Numbered from the stretch's first letter, positions 37,778 to 46,333 are shown. The stretch is 64,000 nt of DNA from DATFVA01 sp963800255 (GCA_963800255.1 CAWDAK010000008.1:186001-250000); one strand, 5' to 3'. The notes: generated by a model not told the origin, from the letters alone. Made by a program: numbers and translations.

Positions 37778-40198
37778 CTACTGCAGACTTAAAATAATAT
37801 GTACAATATTGTTTACCGAAAGGTCCTGCTGCACATCCTGGTGAACTGTGCCAAGAGCAGCACGGAATGACAGGTTTGCAGGAAGCAGCTCTTTGGTAAT
37901 TTCACCGTTCGAATTTGTTAATCCGATTTCTCTCCACGCACCTGAGTAATATCTTACATCTGCGTTATTTACCGGCTGGTTCTGTTGATCCTTTACCTGT
38001 ACAGTGCAGAGAACAGTTGAATATGTCACTATTGGATTAGTATTTAAATCCTGCTGCTTATCTGTAGAAACATATTCATAGGTCATTCTGAAGCTGTAAT
38101 TATTCGGCAGCAGTTCTTTATGAGAAACTCCATTTATTGTTGTCCCAAAGTCTCTCCACGCTCCCGCATAATATTGAACCGTTCCCTGGTCTATTAAGCT
38201 GCCTGTACTATTTTGTAATTGAACTTCCGCATTCACTGTCTGGAATATTACAGTCGCATTTGAACTTATATCCTGCTGTTTATCGTTGCTGCCATACTCA
38301 TACGTCATTCTGAAGCTATAGTTAACTGGTAAAAGTTCTTTTGATGCAACTCCATTTACAGTTATACCGAAATCTCTCCACGCACCTGCATAATATTTAA
38401 CAGTTCCTTCATCTATTAATTGTCCTGAGCTGTTTTCTAATTCTACCTGTGCGTTTACAGTATGGAATGTATAAGTATTATTCTGTGCTGGGACATTATT
38501 TACTGTTTGATTTGCTCCTTCATAAAATACCCTTACGCTAACATTTGGTTTAGTTGTTACTACAGTAAACGTTCCATCGCCATTATCCACAGCATCTTTC
38601 CAGCTTGTATCATAGTATTTTACATTACTGGCAGGTATTTGTGTTCCCTGGCTGTTGGTTAGGGTTACCAGGAGGTTTGGATTTTGTACAGTTGAAGAAA
38701 CAGTAAAATTAAGCTCATTCTGGTAACGATAAATTGGATTCAAAACACTAATGGTAACAGAATCATCTGGATTAATAATATTTGTAGAAGGTACATAAGC
38801 TTGTAAAATCGAATCAGATATTATGGTTGTAACAAGGGGATATCCATTCCAAAAGGCTTCGGACTGACTATTAAAACCAGAACCATATATTGATACAGTA
38901 AAACTATTGTCTCCCGCTTGAACTGAGGAGGGAGACAGACTATTAAGTGAATCTAAAACAGATTTACTATTAATTCTTTGACGAATAAATAAAGTTTGAG
39001 GGTAAAGAAAATTATAAGCATCTTTGGTTACAAATTCATTGCTTGTAGCATTTCTGTATCTTGTATCGATTTTAATAAATATTGTCTTTAATTTATTGGC
39101 AGATGAAATAGTATCTCCGGTTAAATAATAGTTCTTACTGGCTGTTAAATCAGAATTTAATTCCTGAACGAATTCTTCATCGCCAATCCAGTTATAATCT
39201 TGAAGTTGATGTATATATGAAGTAAGACTATCCAACAAACTAACGATGGTTTCCTGTTTTGGAGGATAAAATAAGAATGGATTATCCAATTCCTGCCGTG
39301 TAATACTGCTGTCAGAAGGATATTCGTTTGAGTTGTATAAATCAATAATGTATTTATATACGCCGGGATTCCTGGTTCTTAGTAACCCGGCATATATATA
39401 AAGTCTGTTATCAGTTACAATATTTAATGAAGCTTTTAATGTATTTATATAAGTTGCTGTACTAATATTTTTTAATATTTCACTTGCATCATATCTTGAA
39501 AATCTATCATCATTATGAAGAGCCATATTTATTGCTAATTGTTCGGTCTCCGGATCATTTACTTCAGCGAGATAGTCTAGAGCAACAAAACTATTCACTG
39601 CATAACGTCTTAATATTATTGCAGCCTCGTTCCTATATGCCGAACTCAGAAAAGGTTTTAAGTTGTAAATTTGGGCCCGAAAATAGGGGACAGAAGTAGT
39701 ATCAGCAAATTCTTTCGAAAAATATTTTTTAATAAATTGCCATCCGTAACTGTCGTTATAAGTTTTCTGTAAATATGAAGCAAAAAGCATTGTATCGAAA
39801 TAATTAATATCATTTTTGCTTAGCGAGTCAATTTCATCTTTAAATTCCTGATGAAAAGTAGTGTCATTTAAATCCATTATTGTTCTTAATATAATCGTTT
39901 TTTGTTCCATATTCCTCATTCGGGGGAACCGGTTAGTATTGGGTTTTTGCATTAATAATTTAAGCTCAGGAATTGCTGAGTATATCCTTTTTTCACCAAT
40001 CCAATGGATAAGCCACCATCTCTTATCATCATTTACTGTATTCAGTGAATCAATCACTTGGTAGAAATTTTCCGGGTCTATTCCATAGCTTATAAGTTTA
40101 TTTTTTGTTGAATTATCTTTTATAATTTGAGCTTCGTTAATTTGATTCAATGAAACCCAAATCATAAGAGTAACTAACATAATGGTAATATATTTCAT
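37778..40198 (-). CDS. Y6: exported HEAT-like protein with an extra IPT/TIG-like domain and four beta repeats
   Basis: At 806 residues this is the longest Y. The signal peptide is around MLVTLMIWVSLNQINEAQ. The HEAT-like half (VIDSLNTVNDDKRWWLIHWI, RYAVNSFVALDYLAEVNDPE, ILKNISTATYINTLKASLN) is unrelated by eye to Y1-Y5. The usual linker is replaced by NEFVTKDAYNFLYPQTLF and an IPT/TIG-like domain (SLSPSSVQAGDNSFTVSIYG, AFWNGYPLVTTI). The near-invariant sandwich repeats then resume at QNPNLLVTLTNSQG and end HIILSLQ. It is intact and lies 24 bp after X6. The unique front half pairs with the unique X6 C-terminal domain. Confidence 0.85.
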   Translation of the reverse strand: MKYITIMLVTLMIWVSLNQINEAQIIKDNSTKNKLISYGIDPENFYQVIDSLNTVNDDKRWWLIHWIGEKRIYSAIPELKLLMQKPNTNRFPRMRNMEQKTIILRTIMDLNDTTFHQEFKDEIDSLSKNDINYFDTMLFASYLQKTYNDSYGWQFIKKYFSKEFADTTSVPYFRAQIYNLKPFLSSAYRNEAAIILRRYAVNSFVALDYLAEVNDPETEQLAINMALHNDDRFSRYDASEILKNISTATYINTLKASLNIVTDNRLYIYAGLLRTRNPGVYKYIIDLYNSNEYPSDSSITRQELDNPFLFYPPKQETIVSLLDSLTSYIHQLQDYNWIGDEEFVQELNSDLTASKNYYLTGDTISSANKLKTIFIKIDTRYRNATSNEFVTKDAYNFLYPQTLFIRQRINSKSVLDSLNSLSPSSVQAGDNSFTVSIYGSGFNSQSEAFWNGYPLVTTIISDSILQAYVPSTNIINPDDSVTISVLNPIYRYQNELNFTVSSTVQNPNLLVTLTNSQGTQIPASNVKYYDTSWKDAVDNGDGTFTVVTTKPNVSVRVFYEGANQTVNNVPAQNNTYTFHTVNAQVELENSSGQLIDEGTVKYYAGAWRDFGITVNGVASKELLPVNYSFRMTYEYGSNDKQQDISSNATVIFQTVNAEVQLQNSTGSLIDQGTVQYYAGAWRDFGTTINGVSHKELLPNNYSFRMTYEYVSTDKQQDLNTNPIVTYSTVLCTVQVKDQQNQPVNNADVRYYSGAWREIGLTNSNGEITKELLPANLSFRAALGTVHQDVQQDLSVNNIVHIILSLQ

Positions 40199-40222
40199 TT
40201 TTGAGATCCTTCTGAATAAAAA

Positions 40223-41965
40223 TTAGTTTGGAAATCTTATGACTTCAGGAATTAATGTATTTCTGACATAATCAAGTCCTGCTTCAACAGCTTCATCTTC
40301 ATATTTTTCCTTAAAATTCTTGTTGCTTTCTAAGTAGTTTTCCGTAGCTTGCTTTAAGAATTGATCAAATTTTTCTTTTCTCATATCTAGATATTTTGAG
40401 ATACTTAGTATCTTACACCAATCTACCGGAGGAGTTTCAATCCAATTAATGGCATTTAATGCTACATCATAGTACTGTTTTAAACTATCTTTGTATTGAG
40501 ATATATGTTTCAACTCGTGTTCTCTTGTTTTTGGAAGAGGGTAATAAATTAACTTCCTTCCTTCACTTTCTACTTCAAGAATAGCATTAAGATCTTTTAG
40601 TACATCTTCTCTTTGACTGATATTTTGAATGCCTGAAAGGATGCCATTCTCATCATCAATTATTGTCGGTGTGGAAAATACTTTGTTGATTTCGTTAATA
40701 CAGTAACCCCATGATAGTGAAAACATCATGGTATCTATATAATAATAAGAATTGTAACTTTTATAGTAATCACCAGTAAAGGGGGGTAGAATAGAAGCAG
40801 CCCAGCCACCTTGATCATCCAGGTTTGTCGAGCAAGTTATATCATTATTGATTTCTTTTTTTACCGAAAACATATTTCTTAAAATCTCTATAATGACTGA
40901 ATTTTTAAGGTCATCATCTAATAGAGGTCTTGTCGTATCACAATTAACATCAACCAATAAATCTCCAAAAGCCTGTTTTGCAGAAACCAAATCACCACCA
41001 AAACAAGTTCCTCCAACGATAATTATATCAGGCAATATTTCATCTTCTTTTTTTATACTTTCATTTTGTGTTTTGAGAGATTTTATTTCAATTTTATTTT
41101 TTTTCTCTTTTGGATGAGTTGCAAGCTGTTCTACTAAACCCACTCCTATTCTTACAGTTTCTTCATCGTTCTCAAGGCTGTCTGCAGCAGCAAATATTAT
41201 TGGCTGCGGTATCCCATTGAAATAAGCTGAGGTGTCTGTACCATGTACTAATGCGCCCGCTGCACATCCTTCCATCATTCCTACTTCAAATAATTGGTCA
41301 GAAGGGAAATCTTGTACACTTCCGTCATACATTTGTTTCTTAACCGTAATCAATGCCGTTTCGCCAACTGAAATTGTGGCTGGATCTATATTAGCTAATA
41401 AATCATAGGTTTGCACGGTAACTTCAATTATAAGTTCATTATAATCCCAGTCATCACCGGCTGCTTCAAAACCTATTTGATAAATATTGTCTGCTATTTG
41501 TGTAATAACAGCACCAGCTTCATATCCCTGATATATTGTTCCCCAGCTGTTATAATACCAGTAAATTCCAAACTCAATATTTGTTCCCGGGGGATAACCT
41601 TGTGATTCCCAGGTAAAACCAATGTTCCGATTACCGTATTCAACCAATGTTTGCTGTTCGGGTTGTCTTAATAATAAATCAATTTTTGAACTGCCGGCAG
41701 CTTCGCTAAATATAATTCTTGCAGTTACCTTCCCTCCTTCGAGTAAATTTATTGTTGACACGGGATTATCAGATTGGAATTCGTGTTTCTGTGTAATTGA
41801 CTTCTCCCCGCCCCTTAAATAAATAGAATCAGGAAAGACTACCAAAGGATTTTGAGGATCAGATGAAATATTAGGATTTATCTCTACCCTGTCCTCAATA
41901 ATTGTTTGTGCGAATGCTAAAGAAGAAACTACAAGAGTAAGTAAAATTATGGTGATTTTGTTCAT
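40223..41965 (-). CDS. X6: type II exported protein with a third kind of HExxH C-terminal domain
   Basis: This 580-residue protein has a type II front (MNKITIILLTLVVSSLAFAQ, then TIIEDRVEINPNISSDPQ, NPLVVFPDSIYLRGGEKS) nearly identical to X2 up to DIIIVGGTCFGGDLVSAKQ. A weak junction (AFGDLLVDVNC) then leads into a C-terminal domain unlike X1-X5 (SWGYCINEINKVFSTPT, YYPLPKTREHELKHISQYKD). HELKH is at 483-487, and the later KYEDEAVEAGLDYV may hold a third ligand. Export by Sec is expected; there is no T9SS tail. It is the first gene of the array, behind the same promoter as X2. Confidence 0.85.
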   Translation of the reverse strand: MNKITIILLTLVVSSLAFAQTIIEDRVEINPNISSDPQNPLVVFPDSIYLRGGEKSITQKHEFQSDNPVSTINLLEGGKVTARIIFSEAAGSSKIDLLLRQPEQQTLVEYGNRNIGFTWESQGYPPGTNIEFGIYWYYNSWGTIYQGYEAGAVITQIADNIYQIGFEAAGDDWDYNELIIEVTVQTYDLLANIDPATISVGETALITVKKQMYDGSVQDFPSDQLFEVGMMEGCAAGALVHGTDTSAYFNGIPQPIIFAAADSLENDEETVRIGVGLVEQLATHPKEKKNKIEIKSLKTQNESIKKEDEILPDIIIVGGTCFGGDLVSAKQAFGDLLVDVNCDTTRPLLDDDLKNSVIIEILRNMFSVKKEINNDITCSTNLDDQGGWAASILPPFTGDYYKSYNSYYYIDTMMFSLSWGYCINEINKVFSTPTIIDDENGILSGIQNISQREDVLKDLNAILEVESEGRKLIYYPLPKTREHELKHISQYKDSLKQYYDVALNAINWIETPPVDWCKILSISKYLDMRKEKFDQFLKQATENYLESNKNFKEKYEDEAVEAGLDYVRNTLIPEVIRFPN

Positions 41966-42006
41966 AAAGGCTCCCCAAAGCTAGATTGTCCCTATTATTT
42001 GAATGA

Positions 42007-42035
42007 ATAATATAGAAAGAAAAATTAAGAGTCAA
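42007..42035 (-). promoter_or_regulatory. promoter of X6-Y6-Z4
   Basis: On the minus strand, TTGACT (42035-42030), a 17-bp spacer and TATTAT (42012-42007) lie about 42 bp before the X6 ATG. It is essentially the same as the X2 promoter. Confidence 0.6.
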
Positions 42036-42460
42036 GAATAATATTGCTTGCTCTATTAATTCTTAGTAGGCACAATAAATGTTTTTAATGTGTATCAACC
42101 AAGTGTAGATACTAATTACAACCGCACTTTTTATTAAAAGTAACTTTAAAAGGAAAAGAATTTTGGGTCATATTTTTCTATTTCGATCATCGCTCTTAAA
42201 GTTATTGTTAACAGACTCATTTAGAAATTTGATGTTGAATCCACTGCCTTATTTTTAATTCAAAATTGTTAATATCTGTAGGGTTTTCAAACAGGCAAGT
42301 TACAGCGATTGCGATTTCTTTCCCGGTATTTAAGGTTTTGATTGCCTGCCGTCATATGGCATGAGGGATTTCTAACATTTCGCTTTTCAGGAGATGATTA
42401 ATTATTATTTTTAAATGTTTCTGCTGTGTTTTTATATAAACATTAAAAAAGGACCATATT
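42036..42460. other. intergenic, right edge of the array
   Basis: To about 42165 the sequence still matches the region upstream of X2 (19690-19800: ATGTGTATCAAC, GTGTAGATACTAATTAC, CCGCACTTTTTATTAAAAG). After that I find no match to the array, no tRNA fragment and no gene up to the ATG at 42461, which has AAAGGA eight bases upstream. Confidence 0.6.
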
Positions 42461-43330
42461 ATGGTTTCAAATATTCAGAGAGAGAAGGCTGAGCAGTTCT
42501 TAAAATTTCATCAGAGTGAAGAAATTCTGGTGCTGCTGAATTCGTGGGATATCGGGAGTTCTAAATTAATTGAAGCAAGCGGCTATAAGGCAATAGCAAC
42601 AACAAGCATGGGAATTGCTGCATCTTTGGGGTATCCTGACAGCCAGGTAATAACGTTGTCAGAAATGATAAACAGCATAACCGGAATTGTTAATGCGGTT
42701 AAGGCTCCGGTAACTGTGGATATTGAAGCCGGGTATGGAAATAATTTGAATGAAATAATTGGGTCTGTTAAAAAGATAATTGCAACAGGAATAGCGGGGA
42801 TAAATATTGAGGATAGTATTGACATGAGCCCGGTATTGATTGATGAGATGGAATTCTGCGAAAGGATATCAGCTATCCGTGCACTGTCAGATTCTCTGGG
42901 TTTTCATCTGGTAATAAATACAAGAACGGATTCATTTTATACTTCAACGGGCTCGCTGCAGGAAAAATTATCTGAATCAATTAAGCGCGGTAATAAATAC
43001 AGGGAGGCCGGAGCCGACTGCATTTTTGTGCAGCCTGTAAGGGAAAAAGAAATGATTTCAACTCTTGTTAGGGAAATAAATGCCCCGATAAATATTCTTT
43101 TAAACCCCATGAATGGAACGGGTTTGCTGCCATCCATCAGCGAACTGCAGGATCTGGGGGTAGCCCGGGTTAGTCTTGGTTCGGGCCTGATGAGGGCTAC
43201 TTTAGCCCTGATTAAAAAGGTTGCCGATGAATTATCAGGAAAAGGGACGTACAATATTTTATTGGATACCTTAACTCCGTTTCCTGAAGCCGTGTTGGCT
43301 TATAAAATGGCGATTGGTCAGGAAATATGA
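42461..43330 (+). CDS. isocitrate lyase/PEP mutase family protein
   Basis: This 289-residue protein has the PEP mutase/isocitrate lyase superfamily core. LNSWDIGSSKLIEASGYKA (26-44) forms the phosphate-binding front of the barrel, with the usual TTSMGIAASLGYPD at 47-60. DIEAGYG at 87-93 and GINIEDS at 113-119 carry Mg2+-binding acidic residues, and INTRTDS follows. Members cleave or form C-C or C-P bonds in oxaloacetate-, isocitrate- or phosphonate-like substrates. This short form lacks the KKCGH signature of isocitrate lyase and belongs to the poorly characterised PF13714 group. Cytoplasmic; start supported by AAAGGA at a good distance. It is followed after 83 bp by the PHP fusion gene on the same strand, possibly one operon. 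Confidence 0.85.
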   Translation: MVSNIQREKAEQFLKFHQSEEILVLLNSWDIGSSKLIEASGYKAIATTSMGIAASLGYPDSQVITLSEMINSITGIVNAVKAPVTVDIEAGYGNNLNEIIGSVKKIIATGIAGINIEDSIDMSPVLIDEMEFCERISAIRALSDSLGFHLVINTRTDSFYTSTGSLQEKLSESIKRGNKYREAGADCIFVQPVREKEMISTLVREINAPINILLNPMNGTGLLPSISELQDLGVARVSLGSGLMRATLALIKKVADELSGKGTYNILLDTLTPFPEAVLAYKMAIGQEI

Positions 43331-43413
43331 AATAATTGAGTGATGGATTAGCGCTTGTTCCCGGCCACAGACTATTAATGCAGACTTGCTATAATTAGCA
43401 TCCAGGTGAATAA

Positions 43414-44940
43414 ATGATATTTGAACTGCATTGTCATACTTCTGAATATTCTGCCTGCAGCCACGTAAATGCCGTAGAGTTAATTAAAAGAGCGTTTCAT
43501 CTTGGCTTACAGGGCATAGTTATAACTGATCATCATTATCAATGGAACCAGGATGATCTGGCAAAGATAAAGAATGAAGCCGGTTTGCCTGATATTTTCC
43601 GGGTGATGGCAGGACAGGAGTATAAATCGGCTGATTTTGGCGACGTTCTTATATACGGATTAGAGGAAACGATAAAAAAAGAGCCGATTCCCCTTAGCGA
43701 AATAAGAAAGAGGTTCCCTGAAGCGGCGATAATTTGGGCTCATCCATACAGGCATAACAAAGTTCCATCGGAGGAAAAACTGCTTAGTCCCCTGATAGAC
43801 GGGGTTGAAATTTTCAGTTCAAATTATACTGTGGCTGAAGCAGCAAGGGGTTTGAAAGGATGGCATCAATTAAAATATACTGCAATAGCGGGTACGGATA
43901 CTCACGCTTTAAGTTATGCGGGTTCATACCCAACTATTTTTGATCACCCGGTTACATCTATTGAAGAATTGGTTACTGAAATTAAAATGGGAAGGTGCCG
44001 CCCTTATTTCAGGGAGGTTCCCAGGGCGGGAACTACAAATACCACCATCACTGAACTGACCATTGGTCCTGATGAATCGAAATCAAAAAATAAAGTTATT
44101 GTAAAAGTATTTGAGGATGTTGATTCCTGGCGGGACGGCGAGCGCTCGCATCATCTTGTTGAGGAGATATTAAGACACGGTTTTGCTGAAGGAAAATACC
44201 GGATATCGCGTCCGCTTGATAAAGACGAAAATAACCTTTCTCTTATTGAGGAAACAATTTCCGGCGATACCTTATTTGATAAATTAATTAAAGCTGATAA
44301 AGCCGGGGCTCAGAAATATTTACGGATGACTGCTGGATGGCTTGCAGAACTGCATAATATGGAATTAAAAATTACACCTGAAAATGAATATGCAAATATT
44401 GAAAAGGAGAGGCTGGATCATTACCTGAGCGGGATGTACGAGGATAATCACCCCAATACAGCGAGGGCTCAGCAGGTGCTGGATGAAGTCTGGAAAAATG
44501 AAAAGGAAATCTTACTTTCTTCAGAAAACCTGGTTCAGGTACATGGAGATTTTCATCCGAAGAATATATTTATAGGGAAAGATGAAGAAACGGGAGAGGA
44601 ATTTGCAGGTGCCATAGATTTTAACAGTTCATTCCTGCTTCCGAAAGCTTTTGATGTGGGATCATTTTTAGCTCAATACAGGAATATGTTTTTTGATAAT
44701 TATGATGTTATCCGTAAGGCCCCTGTTGAAATTTTTCTGGAAGAGTATATGAAAAGATCTGTTAACCTGCCGGCAGACTTTGAGGCCATGGTTCAATTAT
44801 ATAAGGCGAGAACGTTCATCAGCGTAATCTATTATCTTGTAAAGGTAGGTAAGGGAGAAACGGAAAATTTCTGGACGATACTGGTTGAAGCCGAGCGGAG
44901 CCTTGCACATATGTCTGTACTTAAATCGATGGCAAAATGA
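43414..44940 (+). CDS. PHP-domain / aminoglycoside-phosphotransferase-like fusion protein
   Basis: This 508-residue protein joins two enzyme folds. Residues 1-205 are a PHP metal-dependent phosphoesterase: HCHT (6-9), TDHH (38-41), AHPYRH (109-114) and GTDTHA (160-165) supply metal ligands. Residues about 220-500 are an APH/choline-kinase-like phosphotransferase: the catalytic loop HGDFHPKN is at 377-384 and the metal-binding D402 lies in AIDF. A phosphatase-like and a kinase-like domain in one chain suggests it adds and removes phosphate on a shared small molecule, or that the PHP part regulates the other; the substrate cannot be read from the sequence. Cytoplasmic. It lies after the PEP mutase-like gene; a weak stem and GTTTT at 44951 may end the transcript. 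Confidence 0.85.
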   Translation: MIFELHCHTSEYSACSHVNAVELIKRAFHLGLQGIVITDHHYQWNQDDLAKIKNEAGLPDIFRVMAGQEYKSADFGDVLIYGLEETIKKEPIPLSEIRKRFPEAAIIWAHPYRHNKVPSEEKLLSPLIDGVEIFSSNYTVAEAARGLKGWHQLKYTAIAGTDTHALSYAGSYPTIFDHPVTSIEELVTEIKMGRCRPYFREVPRAGTTNTTITELTIGPDESKSKNKVIVKVFEDVDSWRDGERSHHLVEEILRHGFAEGKYRISRPLDKDENNLSLIEETISGDTLFDKLIKADKAGAQKYLRMTAGWLAELHNMELKITPENEYANIEKERLDHYLSGMYEDNHPNTARAQQVLDEVWKNEKEILLSSENLVQVHGDFHPKNIFIGKDEETGEEFAGAIDFNSSFLLPKAFDVGSFLAQYRNMFFDNYDVIRKAPVEIFLEEYMKRSVNLPADFEAMVQLYKARTFISVIYYLVKVGKGETENFWTILVEAERSLAHMSVLKSMAK

Positions 44941-44950
44941 AAGAATATAG

Positions 44951-44995
44951 AAGGGCTCATATAAGCTGAAGGCAGCAAATACAAGCCCTTGTTTT
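44951..44995 (+). terminator. possible terminator after the PHP-APH gene
   Basis: AAGGGCT (44951) can pair with AGCCCTT (44984), followed by GTTTT. The 26-nt loop is long, so the call is weak. It lies between two convergent genes. Confidence 0.35.
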
Positions 44996-45015
44996 ACCGG
45001 ACAGGAGAGTCCGAA

Positions 45016-45459
45016 CTATTGTACTGTATAATTTACGGTTTTACTATAATTTGCTCCTCCCTGAACTATTGTCCCCGTGAACTTGAATGTCCATTGCTGC
45101 CCTGTCTGAAGCTGCTGCTGCTGCGGTTCGTAAAATGTATAGTAATTGCCTGATTGTACAGGTTCAAATTGCTGTGCCGGATCGGGGTTAGTAATTGTTT
45201 CGTTTATCCCCTGGGCTGCCTGGGTTACGACTATCGTGGTAATTGTTATGGCAACATCAGGATTAACCCCGAAAAAGATGCTTCCCTGGTTATCCTGTGC
45301 CAGGCCAATGTCCAGGGTTACATTTCCTGTATTGTTTCCACCGCCTGTATCTCCGCCGCTTCCCCCTACCCCACCGACCCCTGTCGGATTCCCGCTATCG
45401 TTACTGCAGCCGAAAAAGGAAATCGTACACATCGTTAATAAGACTAATATATATTTCAT
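45016..45459 (-). CDS. small lipoprotein of unknown function
   Basis: This 147-residue protein has a lipoprotein signal (MKYILVLLTMCTISFFGC, lipobox FFGC, Cys18). A flexible Gly-rich linker (GVGGVGGSGGDTGGGNN) and one beta-rich domain of about 100 residues follow (VAITITTIVVTQAAQG, GNYYTFYEPQQQQL, WTFKFTGTIV). A family cannot be named. It should be anchored to a membrane facing the periplasm or surface. It lies 38 bp after the outer-membrane barrel gene and is probably co-transcribed with it. Confidence 0.75.
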   Translation of the reverse strand: MKYILVLLTMCTISFFGCSNDSGNPTGVGGVGGSGGDTGGGNNTGNVTLDIGLAQDNQGSIFFGVNPDVAITITTIVVTQAAQGINETITNPDPAQQFEPVQSGNYYTFYEPQQQQLQTGQQWTFKFTGTIVQGGANYSKTVNYTVQ

Positions 45460-45497
45460 TTAATCCTCCATTAATAAAATTAATTTTTTAATTCATA

Positions 45498-46127
45498 TTA
45501 TATTGAAAACTTTAAGGCTACTCCCAATTTCAGCGTAAAAATACTGTTGCTTAATCCCGGGGCATCAAAGGTTTTTGATAAAGGGATTCCTGCAATGATA
45601 TCTGTTGCCATATATAATCCCTCCGAAAGAATAAAGTTATAGCCGGTACCGACAGCTATGCCGAAACGAATGGAATTAAAATTGGTACCCAAAGTATTCA
45701 CCTGGGGATTGCCCCCGCCGGTTTGTGTTACTGTCTGTTCCCCACTTCCGCCTAATTTTATTCCCACGGAAGGTCCGGCTACCATATAGAACCCGCTGAA
45801 CTCTGCCTTGAACATAGGATCTAAGGTTAAGTAGTAGAGTGAATAAGAGTTCTCTACTGTCTGACCCTGGTTGGTTGTAGAATTGGAAAAATTGCTCATA
45901 TCAAAAGCCGTAAGGTTGGTTATGATGCCAATATGCCGGCTGAAAGAAACATCAACAGTTCCACCGATACCCACCCCGATACCATTAAAAGATAATGTTA
46001 GTCCCTGCTGGTTATAAATATTATAGTTCCCGCTTATTCTTGGTCCGATTTTAACAGATTGACCAAAAACAGGGGCTGTTATAAAAACGAGAACAACGAA
46101 CAAAAGAAATGAAAAGAACTTTTTCAT
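45498..46127 (-). CDS. outer-membrane beta-barrel protein (OMP_b-brl type)
   Basis: This 209-residue protein has a signal peptide (MKKFFSFLLFVVLVFITAPVFGQ). Alternating amphipathic strands follow (VKIGPRISGNYNIY, GIGVGIGGTVDVSF, FYMVAGPSVGIKLGG, FGIAVGTGYNFIL), ending FTLKLGVALKFSI. A terminal aromatic or hydrophobic strand and about 8 predicted strands fit the small porin-like OmpW/OMP_b-brl class. Its function may be structural or adhesive; no specific substrate is indicated. It is divergent from the sigma factor gene at 46334, and the 206-bp gap should hold both promoters. Confidence 0.8.
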   Translation of the reverse strand: MKKFFSFLLFVVLVFITAPVFGQSVKIGPRISGNYNIYNQQGLTLSFNGIGVGIGGTVDVSFSRHIGIITNLTAFDMSNFSNSTTNQGQTVENSYSLYYLTLDPMFKAEFSGFYMVAGPSVGIKLGGSGEQTVTQTGGGNPQVNTLGTNFNSIRFGIAVGTGYNFILSEGLYMATDIIAGIPLSKTFDAPGLSNSIFTLKLGVALKFSI

Positions 46128-46333
46128 AATGACTCTCCTATTGGTTTTATGAATTATTTTTTGGGATTCACAAGTACATGCGGAAAAGGAGAGTGAAAAG
46201 GTTCACCGGTTGGAAATAAAAACTTCCGAAAAAAGTGATAATTCACAAAAATTTTTGAAAATGTATTGATTTCGCAATTATTATCTTATAACTTAAAATC
46301 AAAATCACGAATCTTTCAATTAATATCGTATCT

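Larger units (their letters stand above)
9679..41965 (-). repeat. tandem array of six X-Y gene pairs with four Z genes
   Basis: Six paralogous pairs, all on the minus strand, fill about 32 kb with almost no unrelated DNA. Each X has a conserved 5' part and a divergent 3' part; each Y has a divergent 5' part and a conserved 3' part. Y1, Y3, Y5 and Y6 are followed by a Z gene 132-133 bp away; Y2 and Y4 are followed by the leader of the next module. Z-to-Z spacings are about 10.4, 11.2 and 5.8 kb, matching blocks of two, two and one pairs. Intergenic flanks are also repeated. The left end abuts the tRNA-Asn/GIY-YIG strip; the right end fades out near 42170. Duplication followed by gene conversion of the flanks would explain near-identity outside the variable blocks. 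Confidence 0.9.

Noticed and set aside
9679..41965. Diversity-generating retroelement as the source of variation
   Set aside because: No reverse transcriptase gene and no template/variable repeat pair with adenine-specific changes. The differences are whole-domain replacements.
12604..41965. Classical polymorphic toxin with nuclease or deaminase domains
   Set aside because: None of the variable domains shows such motifs; all carry HExxH, and Y has a signal peptide, unlike cytoplasmic immunity proteins.
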